This document shows positions 43,561 through 55,822 of a stretch of DNA of 64,000 nucleotides, one piece after another (the stretch's first letter is position 1; each line of letters begins with the position of its first letter). The DNA comes from Kappaphycus alvarezii. Lineage: Eukaryota; Rhodophyta; Florideophyceae; Gigartinales; Solieriaceae. Under the pieces are notes generated by a model. It made no database searches and was not told the origin of the DNA. It saw only the letters and a list, made by a program, of their open reading frames with translations. Location of the stretch: positions 62,001 to 126,000 of the forward strand of contig NADL03000619.1 in the NCBI GenBank assembly GCA_002205965.3. Reading direction: 5' to 3'. Made by a program: the position numbers and the translations under genes.

Positions 43561-43689
43561 GCCAACTCAGCCAGCGCAGCATGCCAACTCAGCCAGCACA
43601 GCATGCCAACTCGGCCAGCGCAGCATGCCAACTGAGCCAGCGCAGCCAGCTCAGCCAGCGCAGCCAGCGCAGCCAGCGCTGCATGCCAA
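43561..43689. repeat. Tandem repeat, 22-base units passing into 9-base units
   Basis: GCCAACTCAGCCAGCGCAGCAT repeats at 43561, 43583, 43605 and 43627 with one or two changes each, then collapses into GCGCAGCCA-type 9-base units to 43689. It is translatable as Pro-Ala-Gln repeats, but the flanking ORF has no other coding sign. Confidence 0.9.
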
Positions 43690-45470
43690 GGAATATCTAC
43701 AATTTTCATTATATCACATGTGATTGCGTTTTTTCACGACTGTAAGTTTTGATTTTCATAAAAAACTTTTAACAGTCAGAAGCATTAGGCCGTTTTGGAA
43801 CGCATTGTTCAATTTCATACGAGGGTCAGGACACCTTGCGAACTCGAGAGCAGTCTACGGCCTAAGGAAAGCAAACAGTATTTTGTTTGTGCTGAAATCT
43901 TCCAATGCCGAGAAAGAATCTTTACTCTTTACTTATCTTGAGTGTACACCGACTGACCGACTCTTCAAAGGCATCAAGATTGGGTCCTACATAGATATTG
44001 CAAGCTAGATATTGCAAGTTTGCAAGGCCCATTTCAAACACTCCACCCGCTGTAGCAGGTGTTCCTCGGGATTAAGCGAAGATATTTTTCAGTGCAGTGT
44101 TAAAGGGCACTGAGGCGTGCTTTCAACTGCCGTCTATTTTGAGCAAATTACAGTACACTATTTCGGCTGAGGATGCAAACCTGGTTGAAACATTCTATCA
44201 CGTTGGTTGGTCCACTTATATTGGAACCAAGCGGCTACACGCCTGTGAAGCCCATGAGAATCTATTTTGCAGGAAATTTCTGGTTGGATCATGTGAAGTA
44301 TCATGTGCATATAGGCGCAGCTGCATTGAACACTAATGAACAACTTTCAAGACGCCGTGAATGGTTGTGGACCGGGGATCATTGATAACTTCTAGCATTG
44401 TTCCACGAACAAAGGTAATCTCAAAGTTCTAGCGAAAAAGTTCAGCTTTTAGTGGCTGATCTTTTGTAAGAGTAACGTTCTTTCTACGCGGGGCTTGACG
44501 GTGGAACTTCAGCAGGCTGTCACGGGAGCTTCTGCGGAGAAAGGATCACTGTGAAAACTTTGATATAGAGCCGTAATCCGTACTCAATTGGCATCCTGGT
44601 GGGATCAAGTTAACACGCGCGAGCGAATCGTGATTTCTTGCTCTCTGATAGTTTTGGTTCCGTTATCATTACATGATATTCAAGCGTAACTGCGGAAAGA
44701 GAAAACATGGACCATATACTGAATGTTTCAACATCGGAGTCATACTCTTTTTGAAATTTCAGAGCTTAGTAAAGAATGTTGCGTCCTTCGAGCCATGTAT
44801 GTCTATGAATTCTCAAATTCGCAAAATGGACCGAGCAGGCCTCAACGCTCAAATCCTTTTCTGATCCAACTACGACTTTTCGAAAATGATAACCAGAAGA
44901 GGGCGTTTATCACAATTCCATAGGAACAAGTGACTTTAAAGTCAGCAGATTCCAAATCCAGCAGATTCCAATAAGCTGTACCATCCCCACTGGTGATTTT
45001 TTTGCTTCTTGCGCGCCATTCAGGGAGCTGAGGCCTTGGATAAAGCTGCGATGGGTTCTTTCGCAAAACCAAAAAAACCTAGATGCTGCCATCATGCTAT
45101 CTGGTGACTATACTCCGCGAAAACGTTGTATTGCACTGCATCTATGTTCCACTCGCAGCAAACTAACCCAAACGTTTCCACCTTTGCAAAAAAATAAAGG
45201 GGACAATAGGGAATGTATTTACCGTTAGGCGTCAAAAAAGGTTGTGCGCAGCCCTTCTGTCCCCTTCGATCAGAGATCTGGCACCATACCAAGACACCTT
45301 GGATGCCCACAGAGCCTGGTCCCTTTCACGCACGCAATCCAGTATTCTTCCGTTCAATGCTTTCTGCTACAGCAAAATCCCATCGCAGAAGGCCTTGACT
45401 GTTGCAATCCACGAAAGAGTGCATGCAGAGCTGAAATCACCCAGGACGTTGGAGGTTGGCACCCGGATAC
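43690..45470. other. Unassigned region
   Basis: Short ORFs on both strands (for example 43724-44008 and 44097-44336 on plus) without motifs. CTTTACTTATCTTGAGTGTA at about 43927 recurs in slightly changed form at about 40368, pointing to further shared repeat sequence. Confidence 0.3.
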
Positions 45471-45672
45471 ATGCGCAGTGCTATGTGACGTGGCAAGGAA
45501 CGTGGGCTTGAGGGCAATAGAGACGCACGGAAAGGTTCGGGGGGTTTTGATGCAAAAGCACGCCGTAGGAGCCGTCATGTCCGATATGGCCTGCTTGATG
45601 GTTGGCCTGAAGGTAGCCTTTAGGGAGCGTAGTTCCTTCTCCATAACTATGGCGGCACACCGTTGTCCATAG
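45244..45672 (+). other. Unknown ORF, copy 1 of a duplicated sequence
   Basis: 142 codons, not recognised. Its second half (CDVARNVGLRAIETHGKVRG and ACLMVGLKVAFRE, about 45478-45640) is similar to the ORF at 45947-46129. A third partial copy lies inverted at about 46240-46290. The minus strand is also open, so the coding strand is uncertain. A minus-oriented copy of the long terminal repeat follows directly at about 45672. Confidence 0.3.
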
Positions 45673-46235
45673 ATTGTGGTTGTCTGAAAAACTCTAGGGT
45701 AGATCGAATATATCTTTCAAGAGTAAAACCTTCCCCCAAACCTTCCCCCTCACCCAATGCAGCGAAAAATGCGGGAGTGAGGAGATACGAGCCATTAATC
45801 GCTAATTCTGCCAGAGGTAGCCTTACCCGTCCCCATGTCCACCTTCGGAGGTTGGCACCCAGGTGTGTACGCGTTGCTAAGGGGAAATGTTTTGGTGATT
45901 TACCTTTGGAAGATACGTACGGCTAAGTTCCGGAATTATCCAGATAGTGACTACGTCGTTGCTATGCGACGTCGCACTTAATGTAGCAGTAGGGACGATG
46001 AAGACATATGGAAGGGTTGAAGTAGTCCTCTCTCGAAGGCACTCTGCAGCGGCATCAATGACCAGTGCTGACTGCTTGATAGCTGGACTCCGACCCATTT
46101 TCCAGGGGGGAAATTGGGTGCTTTACTGACTAGGGAGACTCACGGTTTGGGTGTTTTACTCTCGGAAGATATATCCGATCTATCCCATGGTTTTCCACAC
46201 AACCGCAATCGACTCAAAAAGGGTATACCGACACA
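45672..46235. repeat. Cluster of long terminal repeat family copies
   Basis: A minus-oriented copy is at 45672-45749 (ATTGTGGTTGTCTGAAAAAC...TTCCCCCT). A plus-oriented partial copy starts at 45881 (GGGGAAATGTTTTGGTGATT). A plus-oriented copy starts at 46104 (GGGGGGAAATTGGGTGCTTT) and passes into a longer one at about 46141-46235 (GGTTTGGGTGTTTTACTCTC...CAACCGCAATCGACTC). Orientation and spacing indicate nested or broken elements. Confidence 0.65.
45947..46129 (+). other. Unknown ORF, copy 2 of the duplicated sequence
   Basis: 60 codons with CDVALNVAVGTMKTYGRVEV and ADCLIAGLRPIF, clearly related to 45478-45640. Copies of the terminal repeat family lie on both sides (about 45881 and 46104-46235). 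Probably an internal part of a non-autonomous element of that family. Confidence 0.3.
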
Positions 46236-46724
46236 GTAATGGGGAAGGAACTACGCTCCCTAAAATGCTACCTTCAGGCCAGCCATGGTAGTCCTACAGA
46301 GTGACATGGGCACGCTGTAACCTTTTACTGTGTAAGCTCGCACCCACTCGCCTCCAATCAACATGTGGCCTCACAGGAAGTGGCATTACTTTCCAAATAT
46401 TTATTTACGCGAATTTTCCCCTAGTGAGACTTCGAAGGGCTTTGAATCGGGGAAGCCTTGGAGGTGAGCTATGTGTAACGAAGAAAACAGCACACGTCTT
46501 CACTCTGTCTAAAAAGATGCAAGGAGACGAAACAACAGACAGGCCGCGTTAGAGACTGCTACCACGGCATGCCATAGTAAAAGAATCGATCTTACCCATC
46601 ATAAATGCTCATGTCTCTACTGTACAGTAATATAAGTAATTGTTCACTGGGTACTTGATTTTTCAACAGTACCGAAGAAGTAGAAGAAGAATTTACCAAG
46701 CAGAAAAGGGGGGGCTAGCGGCCC
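46236..46724. other. Unassigned region
   Basis: No gene supported. TACTGTACAGTA is at about 46619. An inverted fragment of the 45.6-kb sequence lies at its left end. Confidence 0.3.
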
Positions 46725-47112
46725 TCAAAAGGGGAAAAATCTATCCGAGCCAGGAGCGGTTAAGTTGTCGTCGGTTGATCGCGACAGAAGTTCGTTGTTG
46801 TATGAGCGAACTGATAATCGTGAACAAGCGATCGCGCTCGAAGGCAGGGCTACTGCCTTTCCGTAGAGCGATGTACTCAGCAATTCTTGACAGACCTCGT
46901 TCGGCACCGGGACCGGCAGACCCGTATATATCGAAAGCCATTGGGTGGAAGTCGATACGTAGTTCGGCGCAGAGGTGGCCATAGCGGAGAGATTTCGCGC
47001 GCTCAGATGCAGTAAGGGCAGCGAGGGGCGTGTGAATCCGCTGTTGGGCGTATGGAGCGGAGTGGGGGCTGATGACAGTGACGTCGTACCGAAAGGTAGC
47101 TTCCTGTAACAA
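46725..47112 (-). pseudogene. LINE C-terminal endonuclease fragment, second family
   Basis: ORF 47112-46741 reads FRYDVTVISPHSAPYAQQRI, ASERAKSLRYGHLCAELRID, FHPMAFDIYGSAGPG and LFTIISSLIQQRTSVAINRR. It matches the layout of the 40.4-kb LINE end (DITVVSPF ... FRPLAFDSLGAPSPG ... AEAILSR) but is quite diverged, so it is a different LINE lineage. The 5' part is cut by the short-LTR repeat starting at about 47095. Confidence 0.65.
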
Positions 47113-47165
47113 TGTCTCTGTTACACCGCTGTGTAATAGAGACTTGTTCGCTTTTGTTATTTCAG
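47107..47165. repeat. Palindrome-bearing repeat, copy 1
   Basis: CAATGTCTCTGTTACACCGC followed by TGTGTAATAGAGACTTGTT. The segment TCTCTGTTACAC-CGCT-GTGTAATAGAGA can fold on itself. The same sequence with few changes is at about 48296-48355. Confidence 0.75.
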
Positions 47166-47232
47166 TTCTACTGGTATATGTCCAACAGTGGAGATGCTGT
47201 CATCATGACTAGACGTGATTCCAATTGATTCG

Positions 47233-47793
47233 GCCTAACTATATAATTGTACTATCTAAAATAGAACTAAGCAAATAAAGCGATGACGTGGGGCTCCACG
47301 TCAAAAAAAAACATTGAAGGAAAATCAAACTTCTAAATTCATTCAAGACGATGGTGCTTCCTAGATTACGAATAGGATGATCGAGAACTATCTCCGCTGC
47401 TATTGCTCGTATCATCAGGATGAGAGGGATGAATGGCTTCTTGACAAAACCGAAACTGAGTCGGAAAGAAGCACGTTGGTTGGAAACTCTCGGTAATTTC
47501 GGAATCTTTCCTATTATACTGAAGCCTGGAAGAATTCACCTTTTGGGAGACGCATTATCCCGAGCTCCGAACGTGACGAGAGGAGATCGTGATGTCTCAG
47601 TGAATGACGTTGAAGTTCCCTATTCTTTGTTAGCTTAGTAGAACTTACTAGAAAGTAGAGGTGTAACTATAGAATTGTACTACCTAAATTAGAACTAAGT
47701 AAAACGATGACGTGGGGCTCCACGTCAAATAAAAACATTGAAGGAAAATCAAACTTCTAAATTCATTCAAGACGATGCCGTTTCTCTGTTACA
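47233..47793 (+). mobile_element. Short-LTR gypsy deletion derivative
   Basis: A 132-base LTR (47662-47793) starts TGTAACTATAGAATTGTACT and ends TCTCTGTTACA. A truncated direct copy, lacking the first bases and the last about 16, lies at 47233-47352 (TAACTATATAATTG...GATGACGTGGGGCTCCACGT...CATTCAAGACGATGG). Between them is only an RNase H end, so nearly all of gag and pol has been deleted. A purine tract, GAAAGTAGAGG, precedes the right LTR. Confidence 0.7.
47420..47638 (+). pseudogene. gypsy RNase H C-terminal fragment
   Basis: 72 codons: LTKPKLSRKEARWLETLGNF, then PIILKPGRIHLLGDALSRAP, the usual last motif of gypsy RNase H (LSRREARWxxxLxxF...PGxxNxxADALSRxP). It ends 23 bases before the right LTR, at a distance where integrase would normally intervene, so integrase has been lost. 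Confidence 0.75.
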
Positions 47794-48295
47794 CCACTGC
47801 CTCCTTCTCTGTTTCACTTCCCCTTTTGACGTTGGCCTCATTTTTTCCATTTTTCTTTTTTATGAACTCGTTTCAATAATATCCTAATTTATACGTTGCT
47901 ATTCTACTAGATATGCGAGATTCTTACGGTGTCCTCTACTCCACACATAAGTCTCCAAATCAAACTCTTGGCCTGTGGTATAGGCAATGAAGTCTCCAAG
48001 TCAATCAGCGACATCAATTCAATCTCAAAATTATTGCACCTGTGCTACGCCCCTTCCTTCTTCCTGCTGACTTCTCTCTTGTGCCCCGCCTGCTTCGTGT
48101 ACAAATCTTTGTCGAATACTCTCATGAAATTCTACTTCCACTCCAAAAGTTCAGGGACAGAAGTTACATCACTGCGTTAGGGATAGAATTGTTTTTGTTG
48201 TCGGTCAGTATGATGGAGAGTTGAGGCCCCTTTGCTCCAAGAATATTGTTAGTACAGTACAGAGGTACAAATTTCCCAAATGTAGGAAAACTGCA

Positions 48296-48360
48296 ACAAT
48301 GTCTATGTTACACCGCTGTGTAATAGAGACTTATTTGCTTTTGTTATTTCAGTTCTCTAC
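48296..48360. repeat. Palindrome-bearing repeat, copy 2
   Basis: CAATGTCTATGTTACACCGC then TGTGTAATAGAGACTTATTT and TTGTTATTTCAGTTCT, a direct repeat of 47107-47165. Confidence 0.75.
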
Positions 48361-48370
48361 TACGCAGTGG

Positions 48371-48535
48371 TGTAACATAGGAACTGCATCTTCTTGAATG
48401 AATTCAGAAGTTTGATTTTCCTTCAATGTTATTTTTAAGTGGAGCCGCATATCATCGATTTATTTATTTAGTTATATTCTATATAGTACAGTTCTATGTT
48501 TACACCTCTGCTTTCTAGTAAGCTCTACTGAGTTA
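48371..48535 (-). repeat. Solo or truncated short LTR, reverse orientation
   Basis: The reverse complement matches the 132-base LTR (TGTAACATAGGAACTGCATC...TTGATTTTCCTTCAATGTTA...GTTTACACC on the plus strand). It extends over the adjacent purine tract region (CTCTGCTTTCTAGTAAGCTC), so part of the internal 3' end is retained. Its CACGTGG-like core is mutated compared with the other copies. Confidence 0.75.
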
Positions 48536-51500
48536 AAAAGGAATAGAATTTATAGAGTAGAGCTACAGTAATGTCTATATAAATGCGGCTCATATGGATT
48601 CTTGTGGGAATCCAGGTACACTCCATTGACCCTTTGCCCCCAACTTTATCAAACCCACTGGCATCTTCTCTACTGTTCCTTTAACAGCGTCCCAGCTGCC
48701 TCCCTCTCAGTTTCAAAAACAGTAGAAAAACAATGTGAAGGCAATTATTTAATGAATCTTACTTTTACAGTACATTAATGAAAGAATTGTTTTCATTTTC
48801 ACACCCCAGCCCTAACCGTAGCGGCACAGAGAGACAAATATCACCGGTCCTTGTTCCTGATTCGCAGCCAGCCCGATATTTTCCCATCCTTTTCCTGCAC
48901 TCAGACTATACATTTTTGACATAATACTGTATTCAAATCTTAAAGTTAGAACATAAGATCGCCAATAATAATCAATTTACCTTGTCGGAATTGACGGTGA
49001 TTGAATTGAAGTTCGTCATTCTCCAGTATATACATTTACTTTCATTCCATGGTGAGGCCAAACATTTTCAAAATGATCAAAAGTATAATATCATTCGGTT
49101 TAATCCTTCAAAAAGTACCGTTTGTTGCGATTCTAAGGAGGATAAATATGTTTCCTAGATTTAATAATAGCCTATGTAGGAAGAATATTAGTCTGCTACA
49201 GAGAATCTCAGAACATGAGAAACACGAGCAAATTTCAACTAATACTAGTTTTCAGGTGTAGGTAATGTTGCATTATTCTAATTTTATATGCTGAGGTATA
49301 GTCAGAACGATGGTTAGCAGGACCTTAGAAACTCTCGCAGTAAGTAAGAACAAGTCCCCCCTTTTCAACAATATACTAAGGGAAAAAGCACAAATCATGC
49401 TCTATGATACGGTGTTCCTCGAGTTCTAGGAATAATAAATCTTCAATAGCCCCCGAGAAAGTGTTAGTCAATCTAATGTTAGGTTAGGATAATAATAAAT
49501 AAATAGTTTATTTGCCTCAAATTAGACAGATGTTTTTTGGATTAAAGCTACGTTTGGGAAACATACGTTGTCTATGATCAAAATTTGATTAACAGTTGAG
49601 GTAAAATAAAAATAAGACCAATGTTGGAGCAAAGTATGGCGCACCAGGAAGCAATCACAGAGATATTGGCATAAGAAATGTAGATAGTCAATAAGAAGCT
49701 AAAAAATTGACAGCTTGTGACATGGACATTGCGGATGAGGGGCGAAAGAAAGGACAAAAAGCGATGATTTTCAATGCAGGGAATGCAGCGATTGCCACAA
49801 ATGTATGGACTTAAATAGATCTGTACTAATGGTTTCTTTCTAATTTTTGCAAGCCATATGGACTTCAATTCAATAGGAAACACATGTAGGCTCAATTTTT
49901 GTTAACAGGAGGATTCGTTTTCGATATTTGGAAGCAGAACTTATAATTTAAATGAGTAAAGTCTTGAAATAAAGCCACTTTGAAGTCTCTTCACATATTC
50001 GACGATGATATTCAAATCACAAGACCAAAATAAAATAATATTTTACGGAATGAGAAATTGAGCCAGTCTTTCTTTAATTAAGAAGAAACAACAGGCGGCC
50101 ACACATGATTAAAAATTTTAGCTGCATATAAATCGTCAATTGAGGATGTTAAGTCTAAATTCATTTGATAAGAGTCCAGGTTTGTTCACGCAGAAGTTAA
50201 AATATTTATTCGCACTCAGTGGCTCCTCGTTTACCATCCATGAAAATTCGAGTATATTTGTTGATTATGCTCTCCTTCTGATGCTTTTTTAAAAGGAGTT
50301 TTGTCTTGAACTTTCTCCTAGCCGGTAATATACCAGTTAGTAAACTTATTACTATTTTTATCTCATTATATTTCGATATGGTGACAGTAAATTCATACTT
50401 ACTCGCGATTTTATAAGCATCAAATATGTGAATGTAAATATCTTTACTCTATAACTAAAGCGGGAAATTACAGAGGGGACTCTAAAGTTAAAATAGAAGC
50501 AAAAAGTAATAAAACTCTTGTTAAAGCTGGACTGACTGCTCAAGTGTACAATTAGTCTATCCCGCTCACCAGGCCAAAAAAATATTGTGGTGTCGACGAT
50601 TTACGGTACTTGGGAACCGATAAAATTATATAAAAAGAACGACTTGGACAACACCGACTTTTTTTATTGAGGCTAACTCACATAAAAAGACCACACTCCG
50701 CGCAACAGAGGCTCAAGCTAAATTGAAGTTTCTCGCGGGCGAAGGAGCCAAAATTTCAACAGTGATAAAACAGAAAAAAAGATTCCGAAAAAATTTACAC
50801 TAATGAAGAAAATGACTGTGATTTTTCCTTGATTGAATTATTCTGGTCCGAAAGAGGGCCGAAAATTATACTTCAAATGTAAAATTTTCATGGAATAAAT
50901 TTTCAAACAATTCAAAATCAGTTTCGATAAGCTCTGGTTCATTCGAGATCTTTAGTACCTTAGGGAAATTTATAGCATATGCGTAAGTTTGTATTGCATA
51001 ACTGTGATGATGATTATGTTAAGCACGGTAGCAGGTGGTATTAAGTTGTTTCATTTTTTGAAAAAATCGTTCATTAAGAAAATGATTCCCACAATTTATT
51101 CATGCTGCGTCTTCCGACTACTTTAGAGCATTCCAATTCAAAGAGGTAATGGTAAAGGGGAAAGTTTTCAACAGTTTTTTTGTACTGTATGCCACTGGCG
51201 TGAATTTACAGCAAGCAAATAGGACGTCCGGAACTTTTCTCGAGGGGAACGATTAATCAGTTGGCAAGCCTAAACTTTAAATTTATAAAGTTGAAGATAG
51301 TTTACTGCCGAATAGGATAGCTGTTATATGCAGCGATAATGTCTCTGAGCCAGCATTGGACGTAGATATTTTTCAACATACGAGAGAATAGCATTATGGT
51401 TCTCTAATTCTTATCCGTTGCAACAATTTTTCGCAATGAAATTAATGATGAAATATGCAAATGTCCTGATATGAAAAATTTTTGGGTATAGCCACTAGGG

Positions 51501-54500
51501 ATGTTAGGTTATTGCATAGAAGATGATGTAATAGGCTCTAAGAGGTACTCTGATAAGTGGGCTGATTTCTATAAAGAGAGATTACGGCAAAGGTCGGAAG
51601 CTTTTGCATATGGATCATCTTAAGAAGAATTGGCTAAATTGATATTTTGAGAAAGGAGAAAAACTAGGTAATGGAATGATTGAATATGAAAGAATCATTT
51701 CCGAGAACTAAATCGGTAATATATGCATTCGTCGAAGTATTAAACTTAGAAAGTGCAGTAAGGGTGAAGAGACCACAGCGATAATTTGTTTTAAAATTTC
51801 CACGCGGTGACAAATTTCGGAAGTAAATCCCCACGTTGCATACCGCGGATCAATTTTTTTTTGTCGTGAATGAATTTTTTTTTGCCGTGAAATGAAAAAC
51901 AGAACGCCAAAATCTACAATAAAGTACTTCTGAAATACACTCGAGGGCAAGCAAAATATATAGCCAAAATTGTAACGCACATAGATGCTCAGTATCGCTA
52001 CAGCAGCACCACGGATATTTTTACCGCAGATTGTAGTGATGATAGAGTTTATAATGAATTTTTTTTTAGGGGATCACTAAAGTTATCCCAAAGACTTGAG
52101 ACACACATTGAGGCAGAACTCTAGTATTTTATGATGCGAGAATGCTAGATAAAAGATTTAGTTAGTTTATTCCCCCCGGAAAGCTTTTTTTTTATTTTTT
52201 GACATGTCACGGAATCTTGATGCATTCAACATATAAAAAAGGGAAATTTTATGTGATATTATTATTAACAGAAAAAGAATACCAAAAATTATTTGCTACC
52301 TACTTGCATTTAAAATTTGTAGTTTTGAGTAAAGAATGGATAACTGAAAAACATTACAAAACCAACATATACTGCTAATAAATATCTATCACAGTGAGTT
52401 AATTCATCATAGAATTGATCTTGATGGATGAAGTATTAATTATTAGATATAAAACTAACATGAAAGGGAATGAAACGTTCCGCACATATCTACTTGCAGG
52501 TAGAAATTCATATATTTCAAATGAGCTCAATCAAATATGGTTTTAGAAAAAAACTAGTAATACTATAGATAAGACTTTATTTCTTTTCCTGATTTACGTA
52601 CAATAAATATTACTGTAGAAGATAGTAATCCATCTGGTGGAGACCAAAAAAAATTTGCGGGAGTCTATCTAAGTTAAGAACCACTTATTAGAAGCAGAAC
52701 AAGTTTTTACTGCTGAATCTGTACCGAGGGAGGTGACGTATGCTGGAGACAAAGGTTCCAAATCGATTCAGTTATGACTATAAAATATCATGCCGTAAAT
52801 GCAGATTCCTAGAATTTGGCATTACCCAAAATAATGAAACTAAACTCCATTTTTCCCCTACTACTTAAAAGAGGGGGATAATAATCCTTTGAATTTCCCT
52901 ATTGCGGAAAACCAATAGAATGAAGCGAATAAGTCATAAACAAAAAAGTTTCGAGGCCTTTTCTCATGAGGCTGATTGAAAATATTATTATTTTCAGAAC
53001 ACGTAAAATCAAGAAGTTGCAGTTAGTAATCTGCCTTTTGATTTTTGAATATTTTTCCTGAAAGTTTAAGTTGGTTATCAATTTTGTTATTGAATATTTG
53101 ACAACATACGTTGATTTTACTTGATTTAATTTTTTTCGACTGCATTACATTCTACCAGAAATTGTGAAGGAATAGATAGTTTCACTGAGTAGGTAGAGAA
53201 ACTTAACAAATTCTTCAAGTGAGTATTAATATGTTAATAAATTTGTGATTCGATTGGTTTTGAAAAGAAATTTTGAATGAATCAAAGGCGAGATTTTAAA
53301 TATTTGTCGCAAAAAGTAATAAATTGGAGTAGAAATGCTTTGAGATGTCTCATGAAGCTAGTAGATTCTATACTTAATATGCAGAATTAGATCTGTACTG
53401 TATAAATATCTCAATTTAGCTGAGGCAAATAGACATAAAAAAATTTGAAAATAAAACAAAACAACCCCCGGAAAAGTCCATAACTGGCGTTCTAATTACA
53501 TGTTAAGTTTAAATTCTGAGTTTGAAAAAAATGAAAACCAAACCTGAAAATTTAAGCTGATGAGATTTTGTAGCGGATTAAAAACTAACTAACTGGAAGA
53601 TTGAACTAAACCAGACTACTATGCCTTAAGTTGTAGATCGTACAAAGTAAGCTACAAACTCAAAAAATCATTCACATTATTTTACTAAGAGATAACGTCA
53701 TCTACATTCCGTATTTTTCGATCAAATTGTAATAAGTAACGCCAAATAGTAAAAAGAAGAGGTGTAAAACAGATTAATTACAGTTATGTTGTAATTAATT
53801 GATGAAGATAGATAAATGAATAAGCAAAAATGGAACACGATGATTTTAGTTTGAATAGTCATTATAGGTTAATTTTTACTTCCAAATCTCCAGTAAATTT
53901 GAAAAGCTCTTTTAAAAATAAAAGGAGAGCAAATGGAGATGAGGTTTCTCGTCATTTAGTTGTATAAATAGAAAAATGAATTAAAGTAACAAGCTTGAGA
54001 ATTTTACAGATTTAATGTGAAGATTTCGAGTGATTTATTGGCAATAATGCCGCGAGGGAGCGTTTATAAATTCAACTTCTGCTACCGGTTTACAAAAAAA
54101 ATTTCAACCCAGGTCAGCGTCCACCTAATCAAGGATCAATTGTAAAAAACAATAATAAGTCTTATTTTAATTTACTATCTGAATGCAAGAGAGGGAACAA
54201 CATAAACACTAATAATGTCCTTTCATTTAAATCTTTCATTCATTCTCCAAAACGAAATGATGATATCAACCAATAAAATTGCACCACTTAAACTCGCATA
54301 TTTTTTTATGACTTTAGATGTAAAATAACCCTTAATGATGGCATATAATGTACATGGCATAATGAAGAAGTCGAAGCAAGGTGCCCAAAAAATTACTCAA
54401 TACATGAAATATTTTTTAATTAAGTTTCTATTAATCAATTAGTTATGTAATTAAGTTTTAATACACTAGATACAGAAAAGAGTCAAGAGAACTATTCGAG

Positions 54501-55822
54501 ATTGAGCTAGATGCAAATATGTCCAGCTCTTCAATAGTCAAATCATAGAAATATGTACAATATCAGGAAGATTTACTAACATAATAAGAGCGTAACAATA
54601 GTTATTTTATGCATTCCTTTCCTCTTTGTGATGAGATTTGGTGCAACTAGTATAATGCCTGTTAGGTAGGATTTATTCGTATTATCACATATCTGGGGTA
54701 TTTGATTTATATAAATGCCTTTCAGAGAGGTCCATAATCCATTGTGCCTGCTAATACGAGTACATTTTCTCGTTATTATCGTAATTAACCAAATATCTGT
54801 GGAAAATGCAGTATTGAGTATTAAAATTTTTCTCCAGAACTATATAAATAAACCTTTGTCTTTGTCTTCTTCTAGTATACAAAGTAATCGATTTCGTCTA
54901 GAGATATAATTGTCAAATTATTTGATCCTTTATATTCAGTGGCCTACAATGGGATTGGATAAGGCTCCCAGCGATGATAGTGCCGCAAAGTTAAGGAGAT
55001 AGAATCTGGAACCCAAAATGTCGCTCGCTCGCGTTTTCAGAAGAAAAATGTTTTAATTGATTAAAGTAATTTCTAGTTTATCGGAGACGACGCTAGTAGA
55101 AAATGGGAGTGCTGTATCAGTCCATTTGATTTCTATCGACTCCCCCATCGCAACTTTTCTCGTTTGTAGAAAATTTTTGCTGTGCTATGTTTCGGCGACT
55201 GAAAATAGGGCCTCCGAAGGACCAAACCGATCGAATACCTGTCTGCTGGCTTTGAGAATGCAGCGGAAGTTAAAAATTTTGTGTCCATCTGATCCTTGTC
55301 TTTATATCAGAAAATATGCCTTCATATGAGGATGATCTTGAAGGCTTACTCTATTTATGCACTTTTTCTGTAATTTTATGGTTTCAAATATACCTCTTGA
55401 GGTAATGAGCTTAAAAAGACGATATTTTTGGTAATTTAACGCTGATCAGGGTGAAATAAAACTCTTCCCCTTTAATAACCTTGGACTTATGGTTAACTGT
55501 GCATAGTTTATCTTCTAGCACAGATAGTTGGATCATTTAGCAATAGTTGTGTAAAGCTGAAGCTATTAAGCACCTACTTTCTGTACATGTATCCGGTGTC
55601 TTTGTAGTAAATATTTTCTGGCAAAAAATTTGTAATCGCTTCATTTACCTCAAATAAGATTGTAACAACGAGTTTTGTCCTCATATGATGAAAAAGTGTG
55701 ATTCATAGTGTATTGTAACAGTTTTATCGCGGATAGACAATAGTGTCTATTCAACAAGGCTCACGTCATTAATTGATTATATTTTTGTAGTGAAATGATG
55801 ACATGAGTATTTAAATAACATT
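48536..55822. other. AT-rich gene desert
   Basis: More than 7 kb without a supportable gene, tRNA or transposon protein. ORFs are short and lack motifs. The sequence is very rich in A and T with long A or T runs. Occasional TACTGTA words occur (about 51182, 53395). If old transposons lie here they are too eroded to read by eye. Confidence 0.5.

Noticed and set aside
43561..43689. Regular repeats resembling a CRISPR array
   Set aside because: The units are directly adjacent without unique spacers, and the genome is eukaryotic. It is a simple tandem repeat.
44842..45310. Minus-strand ORFs of 60-76 codons
   Set aside because: No motif, overlapping frames on both strands, and no neighbouring support.
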